From CAYMRB01 sp964392615 (GTDB lineage: Bacteria; Planctomycetota; UBA8108), in assembly GCA_964392615.1 (NCBI GenBank), contig CAYMRB010000027.1:1-41299 (forward strand): a DNA stretch of 41,299 bases, in the 5' to 3' direction. This document shows positions 24,672-33,369 of this stretch, in pieces. A program made the translations under genes and the position numbers. The first letter of the stretch is position 1. The number at the start of each line of letters is the position of its first letter. The notes beneath the pieces are model-generated. The model searched no databases. It had not been told where the DNA came from and saw only the letters and a program-made list of their open reading frames with translations.

Positions 24672-27600
24672 ATGGTTCCGAGCTGCACCAAGGCGGTTCT
24701 CGTCTTGCTGGCGACCGCGTTCGCGTTGCTACCAGCCCGCCGCGCTGCGGCGGACGGCGAGATCCTCGCGACAGCGCGCTGGGTCACGTGCGAGTGGTCC
24801 GACGCGGTCCTGGCCGAGCAGAAGTCGTTGGGCTCGCCAGGAGTCCACGTACGGGGTGGCACGCCCGAGCTCAGCGCCGAGCGCGTGCCGTTGCCGATCT
24901 TCCGCAAGTCCTTCACGCTGGACGAAGCGGCCATCTCGGGCGCTCACGTCGTGATCTGCGGGCTGGGGCACTTCGAGCTGTCGATCAACGGCCGGAAGGT
25001 CGGCGATCACTTCCTGGACCCGCCGTGGTCCGACTACGCCGACACGTGCTACACGGTGCGTTTTGACGTCGGCGCGCTCTTGAAGCCGGGGCAGAACGCT
25101 ATCGGCGTCATGCTCGGAAACGGCATGTATGACGTCCGGGGCGGACGGTACACGAAGTTCGCCGGCTCGTTCGGGCCGCCGAAGCTCATCCTGGGTCTGG
25201 AGATCGTGCAAGGAGGCCGCAAGCGGGTCATCACCAGCGACGCGACGTGGAGAACCTCCGCCGGCCCGATCGTCTTCAGTTGCATCTACGGTGGCGAGGA
25301 CTACGACGCGCGCAGGGAGCAAGCCGGCTGGAACGAGCCCGGCTTCGACGATCGGCGGTGGAAGTCCGTGCGGGTGGTCGAAGGGCCCGGAGGCCAGCTG
25401 CGTCCGGCGATCTCTCCGCCCATCCGGATCGTCCGTCATCTGGAGGCCACGAGTATCGCGAAGCTGACAGACGGTCGATACGAGATGGACCTCGGCGAGA
25501 ACGTCTCGGCACGCCCGGTGATCGAGGTGCGCGGCAAGCGCGGCTCTCGGGTGACCATCGAGACCGCAGAGCGCAGGGGCAAGCCGTGGAAGGGGCACTC
25601 CTACACCTACACGCTCAAGGGCAGCGCGGAGCCGGAGGTCTTCGCTCCCCGGTTCACGTATTTCGGATTCCAGTACCTCTACGTCAGCGGCGCAGTGTGG
25701 GGAGATGACGCTCGGCGCCCGGGTGACGTGCCCGAGCTGATCGATGTCGGCGCGGACTATGTCAGCAGCTGTGGCAAGCGCATCGGCGCCTTCGCTTGCA
25801 GCAACCCGTTGCTCAACAAAATCGACGCGATGATCGACCGCTCGGTGGCGAGCAACCTGCAACACGTGCTGACCGATTGTCCGCACCGCGAGAAGTTGGG
25901 CTGGCTCGAAGTAGCCCACCTCATGGGACCTTCGATTCTCCTTCACTACGACGTGGGAGATCTCTACCGCAAGATCTGCCGAGACACGACCGACTCGCAG
26001 CTGGACAGCGGATTGGTGCCCGACATCGCCCCGGAGTACGTGCGATTCAAGGACGGGTTCTTCGAGTCTCCCGAATGGGGCAGCGCGTCGGTGCAGCTGC
26101 CGTGGTTGATCTATCGTTGGTATGGCGACGAGACTGTCCTCCGCGAGCAGTACGCGACGATGGCGGCCTACACCGACTACCTGGCACGCTCGCGCAACGA
26201 GGCCGGGCTCGTCAAAGGGGGGCTCGGCGATTGGTACGATTGGACGCCCGAGAAGGGGCACGTGGGGTACTCGCAGCTGACGCCGAAGGCGCTTCCAGCG
26301 ACGTGCATGCTCTTCGACAATGCACGCATCCTGCGGCAAGCGGCGCGGATGCAGCAGAAACCGGCTGACGAGCGCAAGTGGGCCCATCTGGAGGCGGAGG
26401 TGCGGCGCGATTTCCTGGCGGCCTACTACGACGACAAGAACAAGACCGTCGCCACGGGCAGCCAGTGCGCGCTCGCGCTCGGGTTGTACTTCGGCCTCGT
26501 TCCCGATTCGGACCGAGACGCCGTTCTGGGAGCGCTAGTCCGCAATCTCGAGGAGAGACAGTACCGCCAGAGCACGGGCGAGGTGAGCTTCCGTTTCCTG
26601 GTGCTGGCTCTCGCGCAGGCTGGCCGCTCCGACGTGGTCTATCGCATGATCCGGCGCACCGACGCTCCCGGCTACGGTTGCATGCTCGAGCAGCACGGTC
26701 TGAAGACGCTGTCGGAGCGCTGGGACCGGCCGGGCTCGTCGTTGAACCACTGCATGTTCGGACACATCCAAGAGTGGTTCCAACAGTACCTGCTCGGTAT
26801 CCGGCAGGCGCCGGGCAGCGTCGGCTTCGAGAAGGTCCTCATCGATCCGTTCTTTCCCGACGACCTCGATTGGGCCAAGGGCTCCTTCGACTCGCCGAAC
26901 GGTCGCATCGAGGTGGCATGGACCCGAAAGGGCGCGGTCGTGGAAGTGGCCGTCGAATCCGAGAAGGCCGAGGTCGTCGTCGCGAAGGAGCGCGAAGGCG
27001 TTCGTTGGAAGATTCGCGGGGGTGCCAAGACCGTGACTGAGGAGCCGCCTCGCATGTCGACCGTGCGCTTCCGGTTCGACAAGGTCGCGGGAATCGGGGC
27101 GCAAGCCGGAGTGTGCCGGCGCGATCCGAGTGACGTGATCGAGGTCGGGGGGACCTACTACGTCTGGTACTCGAGGACGACCGGCGATCGAAAGCTGTAT
27201 CCGTCGGGGTACAACGCGACGGTGTGGTTCGCGACCAGCGACGACGAGGGACGGACGTGGACCGAACAGGGCGAGGCGATCGGCCTGCGCGACGAGGGAT
27301 TCGACTCCTTCGGCGTCTTCACGCCGAACATCCTCGCGGCGCAGGGGAAGTACTACCTGTTCTATACGGCCGTTGCCGCCGGATTCACGAACACGGGATA
27401 CGCGGACAGTGGCCGCACCGCGATCGGACTCGCGGTGGCCGACTCGGCCGCCGGTCCGTGGCAGCTTCTCGACGATCCCGTGCTCGAATCCACCCGCGAT
27501 CCGCGCAAGTTTGACAGCTATCGCGTCGACGACGCCTGCCTGGTCGTTCGCGACGGTCGCTACTGGCTGTACTACAAGGGCCGCCGTTGGCAAGGGACGC

Positions 27601-27959
27601 CGCGGCAGACGCGTATGGGCGTAGCCGTCGCGTCGCACCCGACCGGACCCTACAAGCGCATGAACGACGGCGACAGCGTTCAGGACTCGGGGCACGAGGT
27701 GCTCGTGTGGCCCGAGAGAGGCGGGGTCATGTCGTTGGTCTCCGCGACGGGACCCAACGGGCGCACGCTGCAGTACGCACGAGATGGGCTCGCGTTTCGC
27801 GTCATCGGACGACTCGCGCGCGACTATCCACGCGCACCCGGCGTGTTTCGAACGGATCTCTCCCGCGCCGGTGCGGAGTCCGAGGGCGTCCGGTGGGGCA
27901 TCTCGATGGTACACGGGCGAGATCCGTACCTCGTGCGCTGGAGTCTCGACACGCCGTAA
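24672..27959 (+). CDS. Fused GH78 alpha-L-rhamnosidase and GH117-like propeller (1095 aa)
   Basis: AGGAGGG at 24661-24667 sets the start. A signal peptide ends near RRAAA/DGE. Residues ~35-360 are the beta-sandwich modules of bacterial rhamnosidases (FELSINGRKVGDHFLDPPWS, GVMLGNGMYDVRGG, PRFTYFGFQYLYVSG). Residues ~375-700 are the (alpha/alpha)6 GH78 domain with DCPHREKLGW (402-411, the region of the general acid) and W-rich loops, then a C-terminal sandwich. From about residue 795 a five-bladed propeller begins: RRDPSDVIEVGGTYYVWYSR (D818, D821), FTPNILAAQGKYYLFYTA, GRYWLYYKGRRW, and SGHEVLVWP with H1008-E1009. These agree with GH117 enzymes, which use an Asp base and a His acid on alpha-1,3-linked anhydro-galactose ends. 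The reading frame is continuous. Two exo-activities in one chain are unusual. Confidence 0.88.
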   Translation: MVPSCTKAVLVLLATAFALLPARRAAADGEILATARWVTCEWSDAVLAEQKSLGSPGVHVRGGTPELSAERVPLPIFRKSFTLDEAAISGAHVVICGLGHFELSINGRKVGDHFLDPPWSDYADTCYTVRFDVGALLKPGQNAIGVMLGNGMYDVRGGRYTKFAGSFGPPKLILGLEIVQGGRKRVITSDATWRTSAGPIVFSCIYGGEDYDARREQAGWNEPGFDDRRWKSVRVVEGPGGQLRPAISPPIRIVRHLEATSIAKLTDGRYEMDLGENVSARPVIEVRGKRGSRVTIETAERRGKPWKGHSYTYTLKGSAEPEVFAPRFTYFGFQYLYVSGAVWGDDARRPGDVPELIDVGADYVSSCGKRIGAFACSNPLLNKIDAMIDRSVASNLQHVLTDCPHREKLGWLEVAHLMGPSILLHYDVGDLYRKICRDTTDSQLDSGLVPDIAPEYVRFKDGFFESPEWGSASVQLPWLIYRWYGDETVLREQYATMAAYTDYLARSRNEAGLVKGGLGDWYDWTPEKGHVGYSQLTPKALPATCMLFDNARILRQAARMQQKPADERKWAHLEAEVRRDFLAAYYDDKNKTVATGSQCALALGLYFGLVPDSDRDAVLGALVRNLEERQYRQSTGEVSFRFLVLALAQAGRSDVVYRMIRRTDAPGYGCMLEQHGLKTLSERWDRPGSSLNHCMFGHIQEWFQQYLLGIRQAPGSVGFEKVLIDPFFPDDLDWAKGSFDSPNGRIEVAWTRKGAVVEVAVESEKAEVVVAKEREGVRWKIRGGAKTVTEEPPRMSTVRFRFDKVAGIGAQAGVCRRDPSDVIEVGGTYYVWYSRTTGDRKLYPSGYNATVWFATSDDEGRTWTEQGEAIGLRDEGFDSFGVFTPNILAAQGKYYLFYTAVAAGFTNTGYADSGRTAIGLAVADSAAGPWQLLDDPVLESTRDPRKFDSYRVDDACLVVRDGRYWLYYKGRRWQGTPRQTRMGVAVASHPTGPYKRMNDGDSVQDSGHEVLVWPERGGVMSLVSATGPNGRTLQYARDGLAFRVIGRLARDYPRAPGVFRTDLSRAGAESEGVRWGISMVHGRDPYLVRWSLDTP

Positions 27960-27982
27960 CGATCCGTCTCCGCAGGGGATCG
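27960..27982 (+). terminator. Hairpin directly after the GH78-GH117 stop
   Basis: CGATCC (27960-27965) and GGATCG (27977-27982) with an 11-nt loop. It starts at the base after the TAA and lies in the 125-bp gap between converging genes. No T-run. Confidence 0.35.
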
Positions 27983-28084
27983 CGCTCGACGTTCTCTCGA
28001 AACGGCTTCCTGGAGTCTTGACGGCCATTCACCAGGGCTACGGAACAAGGTGAGCCCGCTGATGCGCCGGAGTCTGCACGGAGC

Positions 28085-28543
28085 TCAATGCCCGTCGTCG
28101 TGGTGGTGAAGCTCCTCGATGTCCGGATTGAAGCTCAGGCCTCCGACGCGGATCGAGAGACGGCCACTCGGATGTTCAGCGGCGAGCGCCTCGTGTTTCG
28201 CGGCGAACTCGGACGCCGGGAGACTTCCGCCCGCGGGATTCATGTCGATCACCTGTGGACCCGCGTCCGTGCCGAACTTCGCTTGCGGTGCCGTCTCGAT
28301 CGCCAGCGGGCTCTTGGCGTCGGGACCGGTGATGAAGATCCGGATCTCGCCGGACTCGGGCGAGTGGACGGTCTCGATGTGGGCGACGGATCCGAGCTCA
28401 TTGATCTCGCCGCCGTGCGGACCTTCTCGGTGCTGGTGTGCGGGGTCAACTGCCTTGTCGGCCTCGTGGTCGTGACCGTCGTTGCAGGACGACATGAACA
28501 GGGCGACCGTGATGGCGCCGACGCATGCGATCATCGTTCTCAT
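28085..28543 (-). CDS. His-rich lipoprotein of the metal-efflux operon (152 aa)
   Basis: The last gene of the efflux operon, starting 11 bp after the RND stop. The start at 28543 gives a lipoprotein leader with lipobox FMSSC (C20). The mature protein begins NDGHDHEADK and has clusters of His (HQHREGPHGGE near the N-terminus; ELHHHDDGH at the C-terminus), which can bind transition metals. The central ~80 residues are a small beta-rich domain (SVAHIETVHSPESGEIRIFITG; GRLSIRVGGLSFNPDIEE). The pattern and position suggest a periplasmic metal-binding partner of the pump. A longer start would only add an Arg-rich stretch that overlaps the RND gene. Confidence 0.8.
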   Translation of the reverse strand: MRTMIACVGAITVALFMSSCNDGHDHEADKAVDPAHQHREGPHGGEINELGSVAHIETVHSPESGEIRIFITGPDAKSPLAIETAPQAKFGTDAGPQVIDMNPAGGSLPASEFAAKHEALAAEHPSGRLSIRVGGLSFNPDIEELHHHDDGH

Positions 28544-28554
28544 ATCGGGATTAC

Positions 28555-31500
28555 CTACGTTCCATGGATTGCGTTCTCGTCTGCCGGCGTCTCGCGAGTG
28601 AGGCGCTCGGCTTCGTTTCGCCCCCAACGCCAGAACAGCCCCGGCGTCACCAGGAAGTCGAGCAGCGTGCTCGACACCAGGCCGCCGATGATGACCGTCG
28701 CCACGGGGTAGAGGAGCTCCCGGCCGGGCTGACCGGGAGCGAGCGCCAACGGCACGAGGCCGATGCCGCTCGTCAGGGCCGTCATCAGAATCGGCACCGC
28801 ACGCTCCTGTCCGGCGCGCACGATCATCGCGAGGCTGAACTCCTCGCCTTCTTCGCGCATCAGATGCAGGTAGTGGTCGACGAGCAGAATCGCGTTGCGC
28901 GTCGACACTCCGAGCAGAGCGATCAAGCCGACGAGGGTCGCGACGGATACGACCTGCCCGGATAGGACCACGTACACGACAGCACCGATGAACGCGATCG
29001 GGCGGCTCAGAAGAACGAGCGCCGCGAGCTTCAGCGACCGGAAGTGCATGTAGAGTATCAGGAGCATCGCGGCGACGGAGACGAGGCTCATCACCTGGAT
29101 AGCGTGACTCGCCGCCTCCTGCGCCTCGAACTGGCCGCTGACGCGTACCCCGTAGCTTCCGGGAGCCTCGGCCAGCTTCGCGCGGATCGGCTCGAGCACC
29201 CGCTCGACATCCGCGACGACCTCCGATAGCGATCGCCCCTCGACATTGTGCTGGACGACGATGCGCCGCTCGGCGTTCTCGCGGTTGATGTTGTTCGGCG
29301 TCTTCGTCACCGCGACATCGGCGACTTCGGAGAGAAGCACGAGCGAGCCATCCGCGCGTCGCAGGTAGAGGCGGCGGAGCTTCTCGAGGTCGGCGCGGTC
29401 CTCGTCCTCCAGACGCACGACGATCGGGAAGCTGATGCGGCCGACCTGCATCCTGGAGACTTCCTCGGCGCCCATCGCGAGGCTGACGGTCTCCGCGAGA
29501 TCGCCGACGTTGAGCCCGCGGCTGGCAAGCGCCTCGCGGTTCGGCTTGATCTCGACCTGATCGACGAGCACCTGCGGCTCGGCATACAGGTCGCGCACAC
29601 CGGGGATCGGTCGGATCGCGGCCTCGATCTCGTTCGCGGCAGATCGGAGGACGTCGAGATCCTCACCGCTGACCTTGATCGCGACCGACGCGGTGACGCC
29701 GGAGAGAAGCGCGTCAAGGAGGTGTTTCAGAGGCTGCTCCGTGGAGTTGATCACCCCCGGAAACTCATCCTCTATGCGGTCGCGGATCTCGCGCAGGATC
29801 TCTTCTCGGCTGCGCGGCGATTCGGGGTCGATCGTGATGATCGCTTCAGATGTGCTGATCGGAATGGCGTGCTCGTCGCCCGAGGCTCGGCCGGTTCGGC
29901 GGCCGACGTGCCGAATGCCCTCGACGTCCGCGAGGAGCGCCTCGAGGCGCTGGCCGAACGCGCTCGACGTGTCGAGGCTCGCGTCCGGATCAACCATCAG
30001 GTTCACCTGGTAGGAGCCTTCGTTGAACTCCGGGAGGAAGGCGGATCCGCGGGTAGCGAAGACCAGGCCGCAGCTGACCACCATCGCGATTACGGCGCAT
30101 GCGAGCTCGACGGTGTATCGCGTGCTGAACCGGATCGCGCGCTCCACCCACGGCTTGATGAACCGGACGAGCCAGCCGCCGTACTCCCGCTCGCGGGCCG
30201 TGCGCATCCCCAGGAGGTAGTAGCACATCACCGGAGTGACGGTGAGAGCGACGAAGAGGGAGGCCACGACGCTGACGATGTACGCGAGCGCGATCGGCGC
30301 GAAGAGTCGGCCCTCGATGCCGCTGAGGAAAAAGAGTGGCAGATAGACGACGGTCACGAGCAACGTGCCGTACATCACGGGCTTCCGGATCTCGCTCGAT
30401 GCGCTGAAGATCACCTCGAGAATCGGGCGAGGTTGGCTCTCTCGAGTATTCTCGTGCAGGCGACGGAACACGTTTTCGACGTCGACGATCGCGTCGTCGA
30501 CCAGTGTCCCGATCGCGACCGCCAGCCCTCCGAGCGTCATCGTGTTGATCGTCAGGTCGAAGGCCGCGAACACGAGCGAGGCGCACGCGATGGATAGCGG
30601 TATCGCCGTCAACGTGATCAGCGTCGTGCGGAGATTCATGAGAAAGAGCACGAGGATCACGATGACGAGGATTCCACCATCGCGTACGGCCTCGAACACG
30701 TTGTCGATCGCGCGGTGAATGAAGGCTGCCTGCTGAAAGAGATCCGCGGTCACGACGATGTCGCCCGGGAGCTGCTCCTTCAGCGTCGCGAGCTCGGCGT
30801 TCACCCTCTCGGTCAAGTCGACGGTGTCGACGCCGGGCTGCTTCGACACGAGCAGGATCACGCCGGGCCGGGCGTCGACTCCGGCGTCACCGGTACGCAG
30901 CGCGGTCGGCCCGAACACGACCTCGGCCACATCGTCGATGCGGACGGGGCGCACCGGGTCTGGACGCACGACGGCCTTGCGGAGATCCTCGGGGCGTTCG
31001 ACGAGCCCCGGTACGGTCACGAGTGGCCCCTTCGCACCGATGCGGAGATATCCGCCGGCGACATTGACGTTCGACCGGGCGACGGCCGTTTCGACCTCCT
31101 CGAGCGTCACGTCGAAGTTGCGGAGCTTGTCTGTGTCGACGATGACTTGAAGCTCCGTCGGCTGCCCGCCGATGGTGACGATCTGCGCCACCCCGGACAG
31201 GGCGCGCAATCGCGGCCGGACGTCGCGATCGACGATGAGTCGCAGCTCGGTGGGGTCGGTCGATCCATCTCCGCTCCGAAAACCGACGAGCTGGATCTGT
31301 CCCATGATGCTCGAGATCGGAGCCATGAAGGGCTGCACGCCCCGCGGCAGGTTCTCTCTCGCGAGCTGAAGCTTCTCGGAGACGATCTGGCGATCCTTGT
31401 GGATGTCGGTGCCCCATTCGAACTCGACGTACACGACGGAAAGGCCCGTGCCGCTCGCCGAACGCACGCGGTAGACGCCGGTGGCGCCGTTCATGACCTG

Positions 31501-31710
31501 CTCGACGGGCCAGGTGACGAGAAGCTCGACGTCCTCCGGAACCATCCCGGGAGCTTCGGTCATGATGGTGACCACCGGGCGATTGAGATCGGGGAGCACG
31601 TCGATCGGCATCTCGGACGCGCGCCACAGGCCGTACCCGCCGATGAGGAACGCGACCGCGAGCACGACGATGCGGTTCTCGAGGGAGAAGCGTATGATTC
31701 GGTTCAACAT
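28555..31710 (-). CDS. Heavy-metal efflux RND pump (CusA/CzcA family), 1051 aa
   Basis: Inner-membrane proton/metal antiporter of the HME-RND type, full length, with two repeats of six TM helices and large periplasmic loops. The N-terminus (MLNRIIRFSLENRIVVLAVA ... MPIDVLPDLNRPVVTI) is typical. The TM4 relay reads A399, D405 and E412 (LVDDAIVDVEN), which by alignment equals CusA (A399/D405/E412) rather than the D-x5-D pattern of CzcA. However, the CusA methionine triad is not kept: Met573 aligns with Asn/Leu in GSYQVNLMVD, and Met623 with Thr in PISTSEA. Metal specificity is therefore open. It works with the MFP and OMF encoded just upstream. The C-terminus is Arg/Glu-rich. Confidence 0.93.
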   Translation of the reverse strand: MLNRIIRFSLENRIVVLAVAFLIGGYGLWRASEMPIDVLPDLNRPVVTIMTEAPGMVPEDVELLVTWPVEQVMNGATGVYRVRSASGTGLSVVYVEFEWGTDIHKDRQIVSEKLQLARENLPRGVQPFMAPISSIMGQIQLVGFRSGDGSTDPTELRLIVDRDVRPRLRALSGVAQIVTIGGQPTELQVIVDTDKLRNFDVTLEEVETAVARSNVNVAGGYLRIGAKGPLVTVPGLVERPEDLRKAVVRPDPVRPVRIDDVAEVVFGPTALRTGDAGVDARPGVILLVSKQPGVDTVDLTERVNAELATLKEQLPGDIVVTADLFQQAAFIHRAIDNVFEAVRDGGILVIVILVLFLMNLRTTLITLTAIPLSIACASLVFAAFDLTINTMTLGGLAVAIGTLVDDAIVDVENVFRRLHENTRESQPRPILEVIFSASSEIRKPVMYGTLLVTVVYLPLFFLSGIEGRLFAPIALAYIVSVVASLFVALTVTPVMCYYLLGMRTAREREYGGWLVRFIKPWVERAIRFSTRYTVELACAVIAMVVSCGLVFATRGSAFLPEFNEGSYQVNLMVDPDASLDTSSAFGQRLEALLADVEGIRHVGRRTGRASGDEHAIPISTSEAIITIDPESPRSREEILREIRDRIEDEFPGVINSTEQPLKHLLDALLSGVTASVAIKVSGEDLDVLRSAANEIEAAIRPIPGVRDLYAEPQVLVDQVEIKPNREALASRGLNVGDLAETVSLAMGAEEVSRMQVGRISFPIVVRLEDEDRADLEKLRRLYLRRADGSLVLLSEVADVAVTKTPNNINRENAERRIVVQHNVEGRSLSEVVADVERVLEPIRAKLAEAPGSYGVRVSGQFEAQEAASHAIQVMSLVSVAAMLLILYMHFRSLKLAALVLLSRPIAFIGAVVYVVLSGQVVSVATLVGLIALLGVSTRNAILLVDHYLHLMREEGEEFSLAMIVRAGQERAVPILMTALTSGIGLVPLALAPGQPGRELLYPVATVIIGGLVSSTLLDFLVTPGLFWRWGRNEAERLTRETPADENAIHGT

Positions 31711-31722
31711 ACGTCGTCCCCC

Positions 31723-33369
31723 TCAGTGTCCGTGGCCGGCGTGCGGGTCGGGATGGTCGCCTCCGCTCCGCAGGGCGAGGGACAGAGCGTAGGCTCCTCG
31801 GATCGCGATGGGGTCGCCCGGGAACAGCGCCGTGCTCGCGTCGGGAACGACCACGACGGACTCCTCGTCCCGGTAGGTGATCGCGACGGGGACGGGCTTG
31901 AAGGACGCGCCGTGGACGACGAATACGACCTGGTTCGGACCGTCGTCGGCGACGGCATCGCTCGGCAGCACGTAGGCGCTCGGGATCTCGTGGACGGGAA
32001 CGCGCAGCAGGTACTTGATCCCCGACCGTAGCTTCCAGCTGCGCAGCGTCGTCTTGTCGTCCTCCGAATGAACGGAGAGCACCTCGTTGCGCAGCTTCGC
32101 GTAGGCGACCGTTCCTTTCGCGTCGGCCTCGCTCGTCACGAAGTTGATCGTGACCTCGTCCAGAGTCGGTCCCGAGCTCGTCACGAGAGGTCGAGCCTGA
32201 CAGACTCCCTTCTTACCGACGGCTCCGAGCACGTCGCTCTTCTCGGCGCCGACCGGTTCGGTCTTGAGATAGAGGGTCCGCGGATCGAGAAGGGTGACGA
32301 GCGAGTCGCCAGCCTTCACCCGAGCCGCAGCCTTCGTATCGATGCGCACGACGTCCCAGTCTGCGACGCGGCCTTCTCCAGGCGCGCGAACCCGGACGAC
32401 GGGCTCGAACGCCCCGAGGTCGTGAAGCGAGCGTACGTCTTCGACGCTGTAGCCCTTCTGCAGCAATGCGCCGATCTCGAGGAAGTGGTCGCAGCCAGCG
32501 GGCACGCTCTTGAGCCAGTCGACCAGCTCGTCCTTGATCAGGCCGGCGGCGGCCAGCTCGCCGATCGTGGCGATGGTCCAGTGTTCGCTCTGGAGTTGCT
32601 CGTGCACGGTATCGTGAAGCCTCTGCGCCGACTCCGACCACATGCCGTTGCGCTCGAGAGCGCGCTTCCAGGTGTCCGTGCCGAGGTCCGGAAGAGGCTG
32701 CCCTGCCGCGATCGAGTCGATCTGTGTGCGCGTGAACCCGTGCTTCTCGAGCTCGAGCCTGGATTGCTCGAGTGCGCGCTGCGTGCGTCGCAGCTGATTG
32801 CGCAGATCGATCGCCGTCTGGCGCGGCAGGATGGGAAGCTCTTCGCCTCCGACCTTGCCGGTGAACTTCGCGACGCGATCGAGCTCCGACTGGATAATCC
32901 TCGTCTCCTCGAGGCTCTTGCGAAGCTCGACCACAGTCGAGTGAACCGACTCTCGAGCCGGCTTGAGGATCTCGTCGGTCAGGTCGAGCGTCGGGCGGGG
33001 AATCGGCTCTCTCACGAGGGTGAGCAGCAGCTCTCCGGCTCGCACGAGCATGCCCGGCTCGACGAGGACCTCGCGCACGCGCCCGCCGATCGGTGCGACG
33101 ACAGGCTGCTCGTTGAACGGCGTCGCCGCGATGACCGCCGGAATCGAGCGATACTGGACGAACGGGCCGAGCTTGGCCTCACCGAGCTCGACGCCGAGGT
33201 TTCGCAGCGTCTCGGGCGGCAACTCGCGAGGAGCGGAGGAGTCGTTCGTCTTCGTCGTCTCGGGCTCGGCGTGTCTGGCGCTCTGACGTGCGGCGGTCCA
33301 CCCGCCGACAAGGCCGATGGTCGTGAACACGACGCAGAACAGGACGGCGTTGCGTTGGTTCGGGCTCAT
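31723..33369 (-). CDS. Membrane-fusion protein of the efflux pump, His-rich C-terminus (548 aa)
   Basis: Periplasmic adaptor linking the RND pump to the outer-membrane channel. An N-terminal anchor (residues ~8-28, AVLFCVVFTTIGLVGGWTAA) is followed by the lipoyl-like half-motif VVAPIGGRVREVLVEPGMLV and a long helical hairpin (~135-300) with an extra inserted segment. The second lipoyl half (VRAPGEGRVADWDVVRI) and beta-barrel domains follow. The last residues GGDHPDPHAGHGH form a His cluster likely to bind metal. It overlaps the OMF stop by 4 nt (33366-33369) and ends 12 bp before the RND start. It is longer than CusB (407 aa) because of the helical hairpin and its insert. Confidence 0.9.
   Translation of the reverse strand: MSPNQRNAVLFCVVFTTIGLVGGWTAARQSARHAEPETTKTNDSSAPRELPPETLRNLGVELGEAKLGPFVQYRSIPAVIAATPFNEQPVVAPIGGRVREVLVEPGMLVRAGELLLTLVREPIPRPTLDLTDEILKPARESVHSTVVELRKSLEETRIIQSELDRVAKFTGKVGGEELPILPRQTAIDLRNQLRRTQRALEQSRLELEKHGFTRTQIDSIAAGQPLPDLGTDTWKRALERNGMWSESAQRLHDTVHEQLQSEHWTIATIGELAAAGLIKDELVDWLKSVPAGCDHFLEIGALLQKGYSVEDVRSLHDLGAFEPVVRVRAPGEGRVADWDVVRIDTKAAARVKAGDSLVTLLDPRTLYLKTEPVGAEKSDVLGAVGKKGVCQARPLVTSSGPTLDEVTINFVTSEADAKGTVAYAKLRNEVLSVHSEDDKTTLRSWKLRSGIKYLLRVPVHEIPSAYVLPSDAVADDGPNQVVFVVHGASFKPVPVAITYRDEESVVVVPDASTALFPGDPIAIRGAYALSLALRSGGDHPDPHAGHGH

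Noticed and set aside
27040..27130. GH78 and GH117-like parts as two genes fused by a sequencing error
   Set aside because: The frame, codon use and linker are continuous, and no stop, start or SD is seen at the junction.
30715..32031. 438-aa plus-strand open frame over the RND and MFP genes
   Set aside because: Composition is that of a codon shadow (Asp/Gly/Arg/Val), and both genes beneath it on the minus strand are unmistakable.
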